Position numbers and translations under genes: made by a program
Notes under the pieces: model-generated
Told to the model about the DNA's origin: nothing
The model's database searches: none
The model's input: only the letters and a program-made list of their open reading frames with translations
Shown here: positions 9,300 through 18,365 of the stretch, piece after piece
Position numbering within the stretch: position 1 is the stretch's first letter
Layout of the letters: each line of letters starts with the position of its first letter
Assembly (NCBI GenBank): GCA_029862205.1
Contig: JAOTXT010000009.1
Coordinates: 21,266-85,265 of the forward strand
Direction of reading: 5' to 3'
Origin: Paracoccaceae bacterium
Lineage (GTDB): Bacteria > Pseudomonadota > Alphaproteobacteria > Rhodobacterales > Rhodobacteraceae
DNA length: 64,000 bases

Positions 9300-9434
9300 A
9301 TGAAGCGCACATTCCAGCCCAGCCGGCTCGTCCGCAAGCGCCGCCACGGCTTCCGTGCGCGCATGGCGACCAAGAATGGCCGCAAGATCCTGAACCGCCG
9401 CCGCGCCCAGGGGCGTAAACGCCTGTCGGCGTGA
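9300..9434 (+). CDS. rpmH: 50S ribosomal protein L34
   Basis: The 44-residue product begins [18 protein letters not shown] and ends GRKRLSA, an unmistakable L34: very basic, usual length, component of the large ribosomal subunit. CAGGAGG lies upstream of the ATG with normal spacing. The stop overlaps the GTG start of rnpA, so the two are translationally coupled in the conserved alphaproteobacterial order rpmH-rnpA-yidD. Confidence 0.98.
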   Translation: MKRTFQPSRLVRKRRHGFRARMATKNGRKILNRRRAQGRKRLSA

Positions 9435-9898
9435 CGGAAACGGGGCCAACCGGCCCCGGCACGCGGCCCATGCCGGAGGCGCCGGACCCGGGCATTCAGA
9501 TCCCGGGCGCGCCTGAGTCGGCCGTAGCAGCCAAAATCGAGATCCTCAAGCGCCGTGCTGATTTCCTGGCCTGCGCCCGCGCGCGGCGCGCCCATGCGTC
9601 CGGCCTGATCCTGCAGGCCCGGCGGCGGGAAGAGGGCGAGGGCGCGGACGAGGAAGCGGACCGGGCAATCCGCGTCGGTTTCACCTGTTCCAAGAAGGTC
9701 GGCAAAGCGGTCGCCCGCAACCGGGCGAAGCGTCGCCTGCGCGAGGTCGCCCGCGTGGTGTTGCCGCGCGCAGGTCAGCCGGGTTGGGACTATGTGCTGA
9801 TCGGCCGCTCGGAGGTGACGGCAAGTCGGCCCTTCGCCTCGCTGATCGGCGATCTGGAGGCCGCGCTGGATCGCATCCATAACGGAAAGGCAAAATGA
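9431..9898 (+). CDS. rnpA: Ribonuclease P protein component
   Basis: Protein subunit of RNase P, which with the catalytic RNA trims tRNA 5' leaders. The conserved core begins at [10 protein letters not shown], and the RNA-binding RNR region reads [18 protein letters not shown]. At 155 residues from the GTG at 9431 it is longer than the usual ~120. The first ~37 residues are Pro/Gly-rich and unlike the family, so a later start is possible, but the GTG overlap with the rpmH stop favours this one. It overlaps yidD by 4 bp. Confidence 0.95.
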   Translation: MTETGPTGPGTRPMPEAPDPGIQIPGAPESAVAAKIEILKRRADFLACARARRAHASGLILQARRREEGEGADEEADRAIRVGFTCSKKVGKAVARNRAKRRLREVARVVLPRAGQPGWDYVLIGRSEVTASRPFASLIGDLEAALDRIHNGKAK

Positions 9899-10134
9899 GT
9901 CCGCTTGCCCGGATCGCCGCCCTGCCGGTCCATGCCTACCGGCTGGCGATCAGCCCGCTGCTGGGCACCAATTGCCGGTTCCAGCCCACCTGCTCGGCCT
10001 ATGCGCTGGAGGCGCTGGAGAAGCATGGAGCCTTCAAGGGGTCATGGCTGGCGCTGCGCCGCTTCCTGCGCTGCCGGCCGGGCGGCGGGTCCGGCTATGA
10101 TCCGGTGCCCGATCCGGAGGGGCCGGCGGGCTGA
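9895..10134 (+). CDS. yidD: Membrane protein insertion efficiency factor YidD
   Basis: The 79-residue product shows the YidD/DUF37 pattern: an amphipathic N-terminus ([12 protein letters not shown]), then [16 protein letters not shown] and a C-terminal [19 protein letters not shown]. YidD assists membrane protein insertion together with YidC. It starts in an ATGA overlap with rnpA. yidC, usually next in this order, is absent here; the last 40 bp overlap the 3' end of the convergent RND pump gene. Confidence 0.95.
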   Translation: MSPLARIAALPVHAYRLAISPLLGTNCRFQPTCSAYALEALEKHGAFKGSWLALRRFLRCRPGGGSGYDPVPDPEGPAG

Positions 10135-13100
10135 GCCGCGCCCCGCGCCAGGGCCCCTAGCCAGCGGCAGGTCACGTAGAAGACCGGTGTGAAGACCAGG
10201 CCGAAGAACGTCACCCCGATCATCCCCGCGAAGACCGCGGTGCCGAGCGCCTGGCGCATCTCCGAGCCCGGGCCGGTGGCCAGAACCAGCGGCAGCACGC
10301 CCAGGATGAAGGCGAACGAGGTCATCAGGATCGGTCTCAGGCGCAGGAAGGCGGCCTCGATTGCGGCTTCGACCCGGGACTTGCCCGCCTCCTCGCCTTG
10401 GCGCGCGAACTCGACGATCAGGATGGCGTTCTTCGAGGCCAGGCCCACCAGTACCACCAGCCCGATCTGGGTCAGGATGTTGTTGTCCATGCCGCGCAAT
10501 TGGACCCCGACGATCGCCGCCAAGAGGCACATGGGCACGATCAGGATCACCGAGAGCGGCAGCATCCAGCTTTCGTATTGGGCGGCCAGCACCAGGAAAA
10601 CAAAGACGACCGCCAGACCGAAGATCAGCACGATCGAACCCGTGGCCTGTTTTTCTTGCAGCGCCAGTTCGGTCCATTCGAAACCGAAGCCCGAGGGCAG
10701 GACCTGGCCCGCCAAGGCTTCGACCTTGCCGATCGCCTCGCCGGTCGAGACACCAGGCAGGCTGCCGCCTTGGATTGCGGCGGCCGGGAAGAGATTGTAG
10801 CGCGCCACCCGCCACGGGCCGGTCGTGTCGTGGAAGGTTGCCACCGCTCCGATCGGCGTCATCGCACCCGAATCCGAGCGGGTGCGCAGTTTCGCGACAT
10901 CCGACAGAGTGTCGCGGAATTCGCCGTCGGCCTGGGCGGTAACCCGGTAGGTGCGGCCCAGAAAGTTGAAATCGTTGACGAAACTAGAGCCTAGATAGAT
11001 CTCCAAGGTCTCGTTGACGTCGGCCGGGCTGACGCCGATCAGCTCGGACTTCACCCGGTCAATATCGGCGAAGATGCGCGGAGTGCGGGTGTTGAAGAGG
11101 GTGAAGACGCCCTGAAGCCCCTCGACCTGGTTGCCCTGGATCATCATCCCGAAGGCAGCCTGTTCGAGCGCCGCCAGGCCGCGCCCGCGCCGGTCCTGGA
11201 CATACATCTTCCATCCACCGGTCGAGCCGATGCCACGCACCGGGGGCGGCTGGACGATGAAAATGTTAGCCTCCTTGATGCCATAGAGCTGGCCCATCAG
11301 CTCGCCCTGGATCCGGCCCGCCGGATAGCCGTTGGCGACGCGCCAGTCGAAGGGTTTCATCGGCAGGAAGATCGCCGCCGCGTTGGGCGCGTTGGTGAAG
11401 GTTCCGCCGTCCAGGCCGACGATCGGAACCGCATGGGCAATCCCGGGATGTTCGAGCATGATCTCGGTGGCCCGTTTGGCCACCGCGTCGGTGCGCGAGA
11501 GCGACGAGCCGGCGGGCAACTGGACGACCGTGATCAGGTAGCCTTGGTCCTGGGGCGGGATGAAGCCGGTCGGCGTCGCCTGGAACCGGTCATAGGCCAG
11601 GTAGATCAGTCCGGCATAGACCACCAGCACCAGGGCCGAGACCCGGAGCAGGCTTCGCACCAGACCGGAATAACCGCCGGCGAGATACCGGAAGGCCCAG
11701 TTGAAGGCAGCGCCCGCTTTGCGCCCGGGCCAGGAGAGGCCGTTCCAAACGGCGCCCAGCACGCCGGGCGGTGGCGGCGCCGATTTCGGCCGCATCAAGA
11801 GCCGCGCCAGTGCCGGCGAGAGGGTCAGCGAGACCACGGTCGAGATCACCGTCGAGGCGGCGATCGTCAGCGCGAATTGCTGGTAGAACTGGCCGGAAAT
11901 GCCCTGGATCGCCGCGACCGGCACGAAGACCGCCAGCATCACCAGGCTGGTGGCGATCAGTGCGCCGCCCACCTCGTCCATGGTCTTGCGTGCCGCGTCG
12001 CGCGGGCTGAGACCTTCCTCCAGATACCGCTCGACATTCTCGACCACGACGATGGCGTCATCGACCACGATGCCGATCGCCAGCACCAGGCCGAAAAGCG
12101 AGAGGTTGTTGAGCGAGAACCCGAAGGCCTGCATGGCCACGAAGGTGCCGATCAGCGAGACCGGGATTGCGATGACCGGGATAATGGCGGTCCGGATCGA
12201 TTGCAGGAAGATCAGGATCACCAGGGTGACCAGTGCGATTGCCGCGAATAGCGTCTCGTAGACCGCGTTGATCGAGTCCTGGATGAACTGGGTCGGGTTG
12301 TAGACCACCGTGTGCTCGACCCCTGGCGGGAAGCCCAGCGACAGCTCGTCCATCTTTGCGAGGACCGCGGCGGCGGTTTCCAGCGCGTTCGAGCCCGGGC
12401 GCTGGAAGATGCCGATCGGCAGGGCGACGTCGCGGTCCAGATAGCCGTTGATCGCGTAGTCCTGGGCGCCCAGTTCGACCCGGCCGATATCGCGCACCCG
12501 GATCAGCCCGCCATTGTCGTCGGTCGCGACCACCACGTCGCCGAACTGTTCGGGCTGCACCAGCCGGCCCGCCGTCGTCACCTGTAGCTCGTAGGCAGTC
12601 TGTTCGGGCACCGGCAGGCGGTTCAGGATGCCGGATGCGACCTGAACGTTGTTGGCCCTCAGCGCCGCAACGGCCTCGCCGGCGGTCAGGCCTCGGGCCG
12701 CCAAGAGGTCCGGGTCAAGCCAGATCCGCATGGAATAGGCGCGCTCGGCGAAGACGGTCGCCCGGCCGACCCCGTCGATCCGGGCAAGCTGGTCGATCAC
12801 CTGGGTGCGCGCGTAGTTCGAGATGTAGAGCTGGTCGCGCGAGCCGTCGGGCGACAGCATGTGGATGACCATCATCAGGTCGGGCGAGGATTTCTGGGTC
12901 GTCACGCCCAGGCGCCGCACCTCCTCGGGCAGGCGCGCCTCGGCGGCCGAGACCCGGTTCTGGACCAAGACCTGCGCCTCGTCCACGTCGGTGCCCAACT
13001 CAAAGGTGACCGAGAGGTTCATGTTGCCGTCGCCGGTCGACTGGCTGAGCATGTAGATCATGCCGTCGACGCCGTTGACCTCTTGCTCGATCACGCTGGC

Positions 13101-13289
13101 GACCGTATCGGCGACGGTCTCGGCCGAGGCGCCGGGATAGGACGCCCGGACCTCGATGCTGGGCGGCGCGATCTCAGGGTATTGCGCGACGGGAAGGGTC
13201 ACATACGAGACCAGCCCCAGCAGGACGATGATGATCGAGACGACGCTGGCGAAGATCGGTCGATCGATGAAGAAATGCGAGAACCGCAT
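10095..13289 (-). CDS. RND multidrug efflux permease (AcrB/HAE1 type)
   Basis: Inner-membrane proton-driven drug efflux pump of 1064 residues. It starts [16 protein letters not shown], typical of HAE1 pumps, with twelve spans in two repeats and large periplasmic loops. The proton-relay aspartates appear as [19 protein letters not shown] in TM4, with [16 protein letters not shown] later. It lies 1 bp downstream of the adaptor gene start unit (13291-14445) in the same transcript. The C-terminal half carries the [19 protein letters not shown] segment. No outer-membrane TolC-type gene is adjacent. The 3' end overlaps yidD by 40 bp on the opposite strand. Confidence 0.96.
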   Translation of the reverse strand: MRFSHFFIDRPIFASVVSIIIVLLGLVSYVTLPVAQYPEIAPPSIEVRASYPGASAETVADTVASVIEQEVNGVDGMIYMLSQSTGDGNMNLSVTFELGTDVDEAQVLVQNRVSAAEARLPEEVRRLGVTTQKSSPDLMMVIHMLSPDGSRDQLYISNYARTQVIDQLARIDGVGRATVFAERAYSMRIWLDPDLLAARGLTAGEAVAALRANNVQVASGILNRLPVPEQTAYELQVTTAGRLVQPEQFGDVVVATDDNGGLIRVRDIGRVELGAQDYAINGYLDRDVALPIGIFQRPGSNALETAAAVLAKMDELSLGFPPGVEHTVVYNPTQFIQDSINAVYETLFAAIALVTLVILIFLQSIRTAIIPVIAIPVSLIGTFVAMQAFGFSLNNLSLFGLVLAIGIVVDDAIVVVENVERYLEEGLSPRDAARKTMDEVGGALIATSLVMLAVFVPVAAIQGISGQFYQQFALTIAASTVISTVVSLTLSPALARLLMRPKSAPPPPGVLGAVWNGLSWPGRKAGAAFNWAFRYLAGGYSGLVRSLLRVSALVLVVYAGLIYLAYDRFQATPTGFIPPQDQGYLITVVQLPAGSSLSRTDAVAKRATEIMLEHPGIAHAVPIVGLDGGTFTNAPNAAAIFLPMKPFDWRVANGYPAGRIQGELMGQLYGIKEANIFIVQPPPVRGIGSTGGWKMYVQDRRGRGLAALEQAAFGMMIQGNQVEGLQGVFTLFNTRTPRIFADIDRVKSELIGVSPADVNETLEIYLGSSFVNDFNFLGRTYRVTAQADGEFRDTLSDVAKLRTRSDSGAMTPIGAVATFHDTTGPWRVARYNLFPAAAIQGGSLPGVSTGEAIGKVEALAGQVLPSGFGFEWTELALQEKQATGSIVLIFGLAVVFVFLVLAAQYESWMLPLSVILIVPMCLLAAIVGVQLRGMDNNILTQIGLVVLVGLASKNAILIVEFARQGEEAGKSRVEAAIEAAFLRLRPILMTSFAFILGVLPLVLATGPGSEMRQALGTAVFAGMIGVTFFGLVFTPVFYVTCRWLGALARGAAQPAGPSGSGTGS

Positions 13290-13290
13290 C

Positions 13291-14445
13291 CTATTCGCCC
13301 TGGAGGCTGAGCGGGACCTCGTTCGCGGTGACGCTCTGGCCGGCCCGTGCCCGCTGGACGCCCGCGACGATCACTTTGTCATCGGGTTTCAAGCCATCGC
13401 GGACGACCCTCAGGCCCTGATACATGGGCCCGACCGTGACCTGGCGCTGGCCGACCTTGCCCTCGCCATCGACCACCAGCACGATCTTGCGGGCTTGGTC
13501 CGAGAGCACCGCTTCTTCCGGGATCAGCATCGCCTCGTAGGGGCCCGAGCCCGGCAGGCGGATGCGACCGAACGTGCCCGGCACCAAGAAGCCGGTTTCG
13601 TTCGCGATCACCGCGCGTCCGGTCATGGTGCCGGAATTGGGGTCGAGTTCGTTGTTCACGAACTCCATAACACCTTCGTGCCGGAAGCTGTCCTCGTCCA
13701 TCAGCCGGACGGAGACCGGGTTGGCCGTGGTCCGCGACGAGGGCCGACTGCCCGCGCGCGCCAGCCGCACATAGCGCAGGAAATCCGCTTCCGAGACGGT
13801 GAAGGAGAAATAGATTGGATCGGTCGACAGGATGACCGCCAATAGCGTGGGCTGCGTCGATCCGCCCGCGATCAGGTTCCCTGGATCGACCTTGCGGTCC
13901 GAGATGCGGCCGGTGAACGGCGCGCGGATCTCGGTAAAGGCCAGGTCGAGCTCGGCCGAGCGCAATTCCGCTTCGGCAACCTGGACCTGGGCCTCGGCCT
14001 CGGCGACCGAGGCGCGGGCGCGATCGACCTCCTGCACGGTGCCGACATTGCGCTGGGCCAGGGTTTCGGCCCGGTCGAGCTCGATCATCGCTAGATCGCG
14101 CGAGGCCTTCGCCGCCGCAAGTGCCGCTTCCGCCCGGGCTACAACCGCCTCGAACGGGCGCCGATCGATGCGGAACAGCAAGCTTCCCTGCTCGACGGTT
14201 TCCCCGTCCTCGAAGCCCACATGGTCGAGATAGCCCGCGACGCGGGCGCGGAGCTCGACCCGTTCGACCGCCTCGAACCGGCCAGTGTAAGTGTCGAAAT
14301 CGGTGACGGTTCTCACCAGGGGCATGGCGACATCGACCGGCGGCGTCTGTGGAGCTTGCGCCCTCGCGGCAGGGACGCTTAGTGCCGAAACGACTACAAG
14401 CGCAATCGCAACGGGCGGGGCAAAGTTCGAGACAAAGATCGTCAT
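13291..14445 (-). CDS. RND efflux periplasmic adaptor (membrane fusion protein)
   Basis: AcrA/MexA-type adaptor of 384 residues linking the RND pump to an outer-membrane channel. An N-terminal signal peptide ends around residue 29 (ARA before QAPQ). It is followed by the first beta-barrel/lipoyl half (GYLDHVGFEDGETVEQGSLL), a coiled-coil hairpin rich in Ala/Glu (residues ~95-170), then the second lipoyl half (FTEIRAPFTGRISDRKVDPG) and beta-barrel. No lipobox Cys is seen in the signal region. It is the first gene of the pump operon. Confidence 0.93.
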   Translation of the reverse strand: MTIFVSNFAPPVAIALVVVSALSVPAARAQAPQTPPVDVAMPLVRTVTDFDTYTGRFEAVERVELRARVAGYLDHVGFEDGETVEQGSLLFRIDRRPFEAVVARAEAALAAAKASRDLAMIELDRAETLAQRNVGTVQEVDRARASVAEAEAQVQVAEAELRSAELDLAFTEIRAPFTGRISDRKVDPGNLIAGGSTQPTLLAVILSTDPIYFSFTVSEADFLRYVRLARAGSRPSSRTTANPVSVRLMDEDSFRHEGVMEFVNNELDPNSGTMTGRAVIANETGFLVPGTFGRIRLPGSGPYEAMLIPEEAVLSDQARKIVLVVDGEGKVGQRQVTVGPMYQGLRVVRDGLKPDDKVIVAGVQRARAGQSVTANEVPLSLQGE

Positions 14446-14524
14446 GCGGCCCTCTCGTCGCCCGGTTCAGAGTGAGATGATAAGCCGTTGGTGTGATGGA
14501 TCAACAACTGGTTGCGGGTCGTGG

Positions 14525-14557
14525 CCAGCCTGGGGCCAGCCTGGGGCCAGCCCGGGG
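14525..14557. repeat. Tandem repeat, three 11-bp copies
   Basis: CCAGCCTGGGG is repeated at 14525-14535, 14536-14546 and 14547-14557; the last copy has one change (T to C). It lies in the gap between the adaptor gene start and the end of the Liv-type ATPase gene. It may be neutral slippage. Confidence 0.8.
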
Positions 14558-14572
14558 CGGCCGCGCGCGGGG

Positions 14573-15322
14573 TCAGGCGGGCCCGTCCTCCCAATCGCCG
14601 AGGTATATTTCCTTGACCACGGGGCTGGCGCGGGTCTGGTCCGGATCGCCCTCGAACACGACCTCGCCGTAGTTCAGCACCGTCACCCGGTCGGCGATGT
14701 CAAAGCCCAAATCGAAGTCGTGCTCGATGATCAGCATGGTCAGATCGCGCGGCAGGTCGTTGAGCAGGCGGGGGAAGGCCTCGATCATGTCCGGGCCGAC
14801 GCCGGAGGTCGGCTCGTCCAGAAGCAGGATCTTGGGCCTGGTGGCGAGCGCCAGCCCGATCTCGAGGCGCCGGCGGTCGCCATAGCTCGCGCCGCGCACG
14901 GGCTTGTCCAGGATCCGGTCCAGGCTGACCTGGGCGGCGACCCGGTCCACGCACTCCACCACCTCCGGCGCCGCGTGCTGGGGCCTGATCAGCGACCGGG
15001 TGCGCCCTTGCGCGATCATTGCCGCCAGGGTCAGGTTCTCGCGAATTGTCAGATCCTCGAAAAGGTTATTCTTCTGATAGCTGCGCGACATGCCGAGGCG
15101 CGCGCGCTTGTCGGCCGTAAAGCTCGTCACTGGCGCGCCATCGACCAGTATCTCGCCGGAATCCGGGCTGAGCGTGCCCGCGACCAGGTTGAATAGAGTG
15201 GTCTTGCCCGCCCCGTTCGGGCCCAGCACCACGCGGCGCTCACCCTTCGCGAGCGTCAGCGACACGTCCTTGGTGACATTGAGGGCGCCGAACGATTTGT
15301 TCAGCTTGCGGACTTCGAGCAT
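14573..15322 (-). CDS. ABC transporter ATP-binding protein, LivG type
   Basis: ATPase of 249 residues in the branched-chain amino acid (HAAT) transporter family. Walker A is GPNGAGKTT. The Q-loop region is RSYQKNNLFEDLT, the signature reads SYGDRRRLEIGLAL (degenerate at the LSGGQ position, as often in LivG/UrtD), and Walker B is ILLLDEPTSGVG with IIEHDFDLGF after it. It follows the Liv-type binding protein gene with a 64-bp gap. No LivF ATPase or LivH/LivM permeases are present beside it, so the transporter is incomplete at this locus. Confidence 0.9.
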   Translation of the reverse strand: MLEVRKLNKSFGALNVTKDVSLTLAKGERRVVLGPNGAGKTTLFNLVAGTLSPDSGEILVDGAPVTSFTADKRARLGMSRSYQKNNLFEDLTIRENLTLAAMIAQGRTRSLIRPQHAAPEVVECVDRVAAQVSLDRILDKPVRGASYGDRRRLEIGLALATRPKILLLDEPTSGVGPDMIEAFPRLLNDLPRDLTMLIIEHDFDLGFDIADRVTVLNYGEVVFEGDPDQTRASPVVKEIYLGDWEDGPA

Positions 15323-15386
15323 TGGTTCTCGTTTCGGCGGCCGCGGCGTGCCGGCGCCGCGTGTCGGCGCCGGGCAGGGTCAGGTG

Positions 15387-16556
15387 TCACATCGCGCAGC
15401 CATTGACCGGGTCTTGGACGTTCGCGACGCTGCCCAACAGTTTCTGGGTCAGCGTTTCGCCCTCGGCCACGGTTTCGTAGATGTAGATGTTCTGCACCAC
15501 GTTGTTGGTCGCCGGGTCGATGGTCAGCGGCCCACGCGGGCCCACATATTCGACCTTGGGCAAGGCCGCCGCGATCGCATCGCGCCCGCTGGCACCCGAC
15601 TTGACCGCCTCGACCAACACGCGGCCAGCGTCATAGCCCTGGACCGCGAATTCGGACGGCACGCGGTCGAACCTGGCCTGGAACGCCTCGACGAAGGCCT
15701 TGTTCTCGGGCGTGTCCAGCGTCGGGATGTAGTGCAGCCCGGTCTTGACGCCGACCGCCGCCGGCCCCTCGGCATTCACATAGAGCGGCGACGTCAGGAA
15801 GCCCGAGGCAAAGAGCGGGATCTCCGACTTGATCCCGAAGCTGTCATATTGCTTGACGAACGAGATCGCCTCGCCGCCCGCATAGAAGACATAGATCGCG
15901 TCAGGGTTGGTCGCCTTGGCCTTGGTGAGGTAGGGGCCGAAATCCTTGGTCTTGCGGAAGGGGGTGAAATCGCCGCCGATCACCTCGCCGCCCGCGGCGG
16001 TGAAGGTCTCGGTGAAGGCCTCGATCATCTGGCGGCCGGCAGCGTAGTCAGGCGCCATCGTGTAGACCTTCTTGATGCCCTGCTCGGCCATCCAGGGGCC
16101 CATCGGCCGATTGATTTGACCGTTCGAGAACGAGACCCGGACGATGTATTTGCTGCAATCCTTGCCGGTCGCGTTGTTGTTGCCCGCATTGGCGACGACC
16201 AGGGGCACGCCCGCACCGTCGACGAAATCGCGCACGGCGGCCAGGACGCCTGACGAGACGATGCCGACGATTACGTCCACCTCGTCCTGCAGCACTAGCT
16301 TGCGCGCCTTCGCGACGCCGACCTGCGGTTTGACTTCCGTGTCCTCCCGGACGATCGTGAAATCGCCCGCCATGCCCGCTTCCTCGAGCGCGATCATGAA
16401 GCCGTCGTCGATCTCGTTGCCGAGCGACGCGTAGACGCTGCTCTTGGGCAAGAGCAGCCCGACCTTGGTCTGGGCCTGCGCATCAAATGGGGCGCCGGCC
16501 GCCATCAGGGCCGTGACAGCGCAGGCGGCGAGCGCCGCGCGAACGGGGTGTTTCAT
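15387..16556 (-). CDS. ABC transporter substrate-binding protein, Liv/HAAT type (Peripla_BP_6)
   Basis: Periplasmic ligand-binding protein of 389 residues. The ATG at 16556 follows a strong AGGGAGGA site; upstream in-frame codons lack one. The signal peptide ends around residue 28 (AQA before QTK). The mature protein has the family features GLLLPKSSVYASLG, a lobe around IVGIVSSGVLAAVRDF, and TMAPDYAAGRQMIEAF. Such proteins bind branched-chain amino acids, amides or aromatic acids; specificity is unknown. It sits upstream of the LivG-type ATPase, with no permease genes in the unit. Confidence 0.9.
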   Translation of the reverse strand: MKHPVRAALAACAVTALMAAGAPFDAQAQTKVGLLLPKSSVYASLGNEIDDGFMIALEEAGMAGDFTIVREDTEVKPQVGVAKARKLVLQDEVDVIVGIVSSGVLAAVRDFVDGAGVPLVVANAGNNNATGKDCSKYIVRVSFSNGQINRPMGPWMAEQGIKKVYTMAPDYAAGRQMIEAFTETFTAAGGEVIGGDFTPFRKTKDFGPYLTKAKATNPDAIYVFYAGGEAISFVKQYDSFGIKSEIPLFASGFLTSPLYVNAEGPAAVGVKTGLHYIPTLDTPENKAFVEAFQARFDRVPSEFAVQGYDAGRVLVEAVKSGASGRDAIAAALPKVEYVGPRGPLTIDPATNNVVQNIYIYETVAEGETLTQKLLGSVANVQDPVNGCAM

Positions 16557-16701
16557 TGGATTCCTCCCTGTTTCGAGTCCCTTGCCGGGACGCCGGCGCC
16601 ATTTTGACGACAAGGCGGCGCGCGGCGCAAGGTCGGGCGTGCAAGTCAGCGGAGTAGATGGTCGGTTCCGGTGGCGGGCCGAAAAGGCCTTGCCGGCGCG
16701 C

Positions 16702-17519
16702 CTACGCCGCGCGCGGAGCGGCCGCCTTGCCGAAGAAAAGCGCCTGGCCGATCGCGATTTCCAACTCGGTCTTGCTGAACGGCTTCGAGATCAGGAAGGT
16801 CGGCTCGGGCCGTTCGCCTGTCAGCAGGAGCTCGGGAAACGCTGTCACGAAAATCACAGGGACCGTGATGTGTTCGAGAATATCCTCGACCGCGTCGAGG
16901 CCCGACGAGCCGTCGGCCAAGCGGATATCCGCCAAAACGAGGTTCAGCGAATGCGCCTCGGCGGCCTCGACCGCCTTCTTGCGGGTATCAACTATTCCGA
17001 CGACCGTGTGCCCGAGGCCTTGGACGATCCCCTCGATATCCATCGCGATCAGCGGCTCGTCCTCGATGATCAGCACTTGGCCGGCAAGTTGATCCAGAAG
17101 CCGGGCGCGCCCCTGGTCGATGAGCGTTTCCGCCGCTTTCACGTCTGGCAACGCCATGATTTCCGCAACGTCGTCGGGCAGAAAGCCTTCCAAACCGCTC
17201 AGGAGAACGGCTAGCCGGTCGTGGGGGGGGGCAGCACACCCAATCGATCCTGCGCCATCGCCGCCATGGGGTCCGCCTCGCAGGCGGCCGAGGCGGTCGG
17301 TTCGCCGGACGCGGACCAGACGTTGTAGAATTCACCGAAAAGGGCGATCTTAGCCGTGTCGCTGCACGCTATTGGGGGTGGGTCTGTGGCAATTCGCTCC
17401 ACCGTCGCGACCGCCAGACGGTCGCCGGTCCGTTGACATCCGGTCAATGACCGCGCAAGACGCCGCAAATAGGGCAGTTGCGGTGCCATTAGCGTGGCGA
17501 TGTCAATGTGCTCGGTCAA
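16702..17519 (-). pseudogene. phyR: phyR, general stress response regulator, split by a frameshift
   Basis: Two overlapping fragments together match PhyR, the anti-anti-sigma factor of the alphaproteobacterial general stress response: an N-terminal sigma-like domain fused to a receiver domain. The N-terminal part (PQLPYLRRLARSLTG at its start) runs to a TAG at 17211-17213. The C-terminal part continues in another frame with GLEGFLPDDVAEIMAL and the receiver LNLVLADIRLADGSSGLDAV (phosphoacceptor Asp), then GERPEPTFLISKPF. The frames meet at a nine-C run on the coding strand (17223-17231); ten or seven C would restore one ORF of about 272 residues, the normal PhyR length. The start is a TTG at 17519 or the ATG at 17489. 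It is divergent from nepR-ecfG. It may be a true mutation, a phase-variable switch, or an assembly error. Confidence 0.88.
17223..17231. repeat. Nine-base G/C homopolymer inside phyR
   Basis: Nine G on the plus strand (nine C on the coding strand) lie exactly where the sigma-like and receiver parts of PhyR change frame. Such tracts are prone to slippage in replication, in transcription and in sequencing. Confidence 0.95.
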
Positions 17520-17576
17520 AAACGAAACCTGTAATTGATGTCTATCAAAAAGTGTTAACGAATTGTGAGATTGGAT

Positions 17577-17602
17577 GGAACAAAAATTGACAGCCGCGGG
17601 TT
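17577..17602 (+). promoter_or_regulatory. EcfG-type general stress promoter upstream of nepR
   Basis: GGAAC (17577-17581), a 17-bp spacer and GGTT (17599-17602) match the alphaproteobacterial EcfG consensus GGAAC-N16/17-CGTT with one difference in the -10 element. It ends 28 bp before the nepR ATG, which suggests autoregulation of nepR-ecfG. No matching element was found on the opposite strand for phyR. Confidence 0.65.
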
Positions 17603-17630
17603 AGTCTAGGATGAGGCGGCACTTGAAACG

Positions 17631-17798
17631 ATGCCAAAAGAATCGAACCACGAAAAAGACAAGAAGAATTCGGGGCCGGCGATGAGCCCCGATCCGATCT
17701 CGGACAGCCTGAAACGGGTCTTCGACGAGACCTTGAACGAGCCCTTGCCGCAAGAGCTGGCCGACCTGCTCGATCGCCTCAAGAGTGGCAGTCCATGA
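17631..17798 (+). CDS. nepR: Anti-sigma factor NepR
   Basis: A 55-residue protein with a charged Lys-rich N-terminus and the NepR core DPISDSLKRVFDETLNEPLP followed by QELADLLDRLKSG. NepR holds the ECF sigma factor EcfG inactive until phosphorylated PhyR captures it. Its size, its position between divergent phyR and ecfG, and the ATGA overlap with ecfG all fit. The start is the ATG at 17631; an internal ATG (residue 18) sits just before the core and is an alternative. Confidence 0.88.
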   Translation: MPKESNHEKDKKNSGPAMSPDPISDSLKRVFDETLNEPLPQELADLLDRLKSGSP

Positions 17799-18358
17799 GC
17801 GAGCGCGGCGACCGCGGTCCGCTTTCGGACCAGCTCGTCGCCGAGGTGCCCGCGTTACGTGCTTTCGCGCGCAGCCTGACGATGAACCATGCCTTGGCCG
17901 ACGACCTGGTGCAGGAAACGGTCCTCAAGGCGTGGGCTAAGCTCGACAGGTTCGAGCCGGGCACAAAGATGCGGGCCTGGCTGTTCACGATCTTGCGAAA
18001 CACCTTCCTGTCGATCATGCGCAAGCGTGCGCGCGAGGTCGAGGACGTGGATCACGCTCATGCGGCGCGCGTGGTTGAATTGCCCGCACAATCTGGTGTC
18101 CCGGACCTGGTCGATTTCAAGCGTGCGTACACGCAGCTGCCACCGCCCCAGCGCGAGGCGCTGATCCTGGTTTGCGCGGCTGGGTTCACCTATGACGAGG
18201 CGGCCGAGATCTGTGGCGTCGCGCCCGGCACCGTCAAGAGCCGCGTCAACCGCGCCCGCAAGAAGCTGAGCGAAATGCTGCCGCATCTTTCGCAGGATCT
18301 TTCGTCGGTTGAGCCCGTGACCCTGTCGGTGCTGGGGACGCATTTCGCCAAGCTATGA
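17795..18358 (+). CDS. ecfG: ECF sigma factor EcfG (general stress response)
   Basis: ECF15-type sigma factor of 187 residues. Region 2 covers about residues 15-80, with ADDLVQETVLKAW and MRAWLFTILRN for -10 recognition and core binding. Region 4 covers about residues 110-170, with LPPPQREALILV and the helix-turn-helix FTYDEAAEICGVAPGTVKSR. It is translationally coupled to nepR and preceded by an EcfG-like promoter, the standard arrangement of the general stress regulon. With phyR broken, NepR could hold this sigma factor permanently inactive unless another PhyR copy exists or frame is restored. Confidence 0.92.
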   Translation: MSERGDRGPLSDQLVAEVPALRAFARSLTMNHALADDLVQETVLKAWAKLDRFEPGTKMRAWLFTILRNTFLSIMRKRAREVEDVDHAHAARVVELPAQSGVPDLVDFKRAYTQLPPPQREALILVCAAGFTYDEAAEICGVAPGTVKSRVNRARKKLSEMLPHLSQDLSSVEPVTLSVLGTHFAKL

Positions 18359-18365
18359 TCGGCGG

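Noticed and set aside
14525..14557. Tandem 11-bp repeat as a regulatory iteron
   Set aside because: Only three copies of a GC-rich unit between genes; simple slippage is sufficient.
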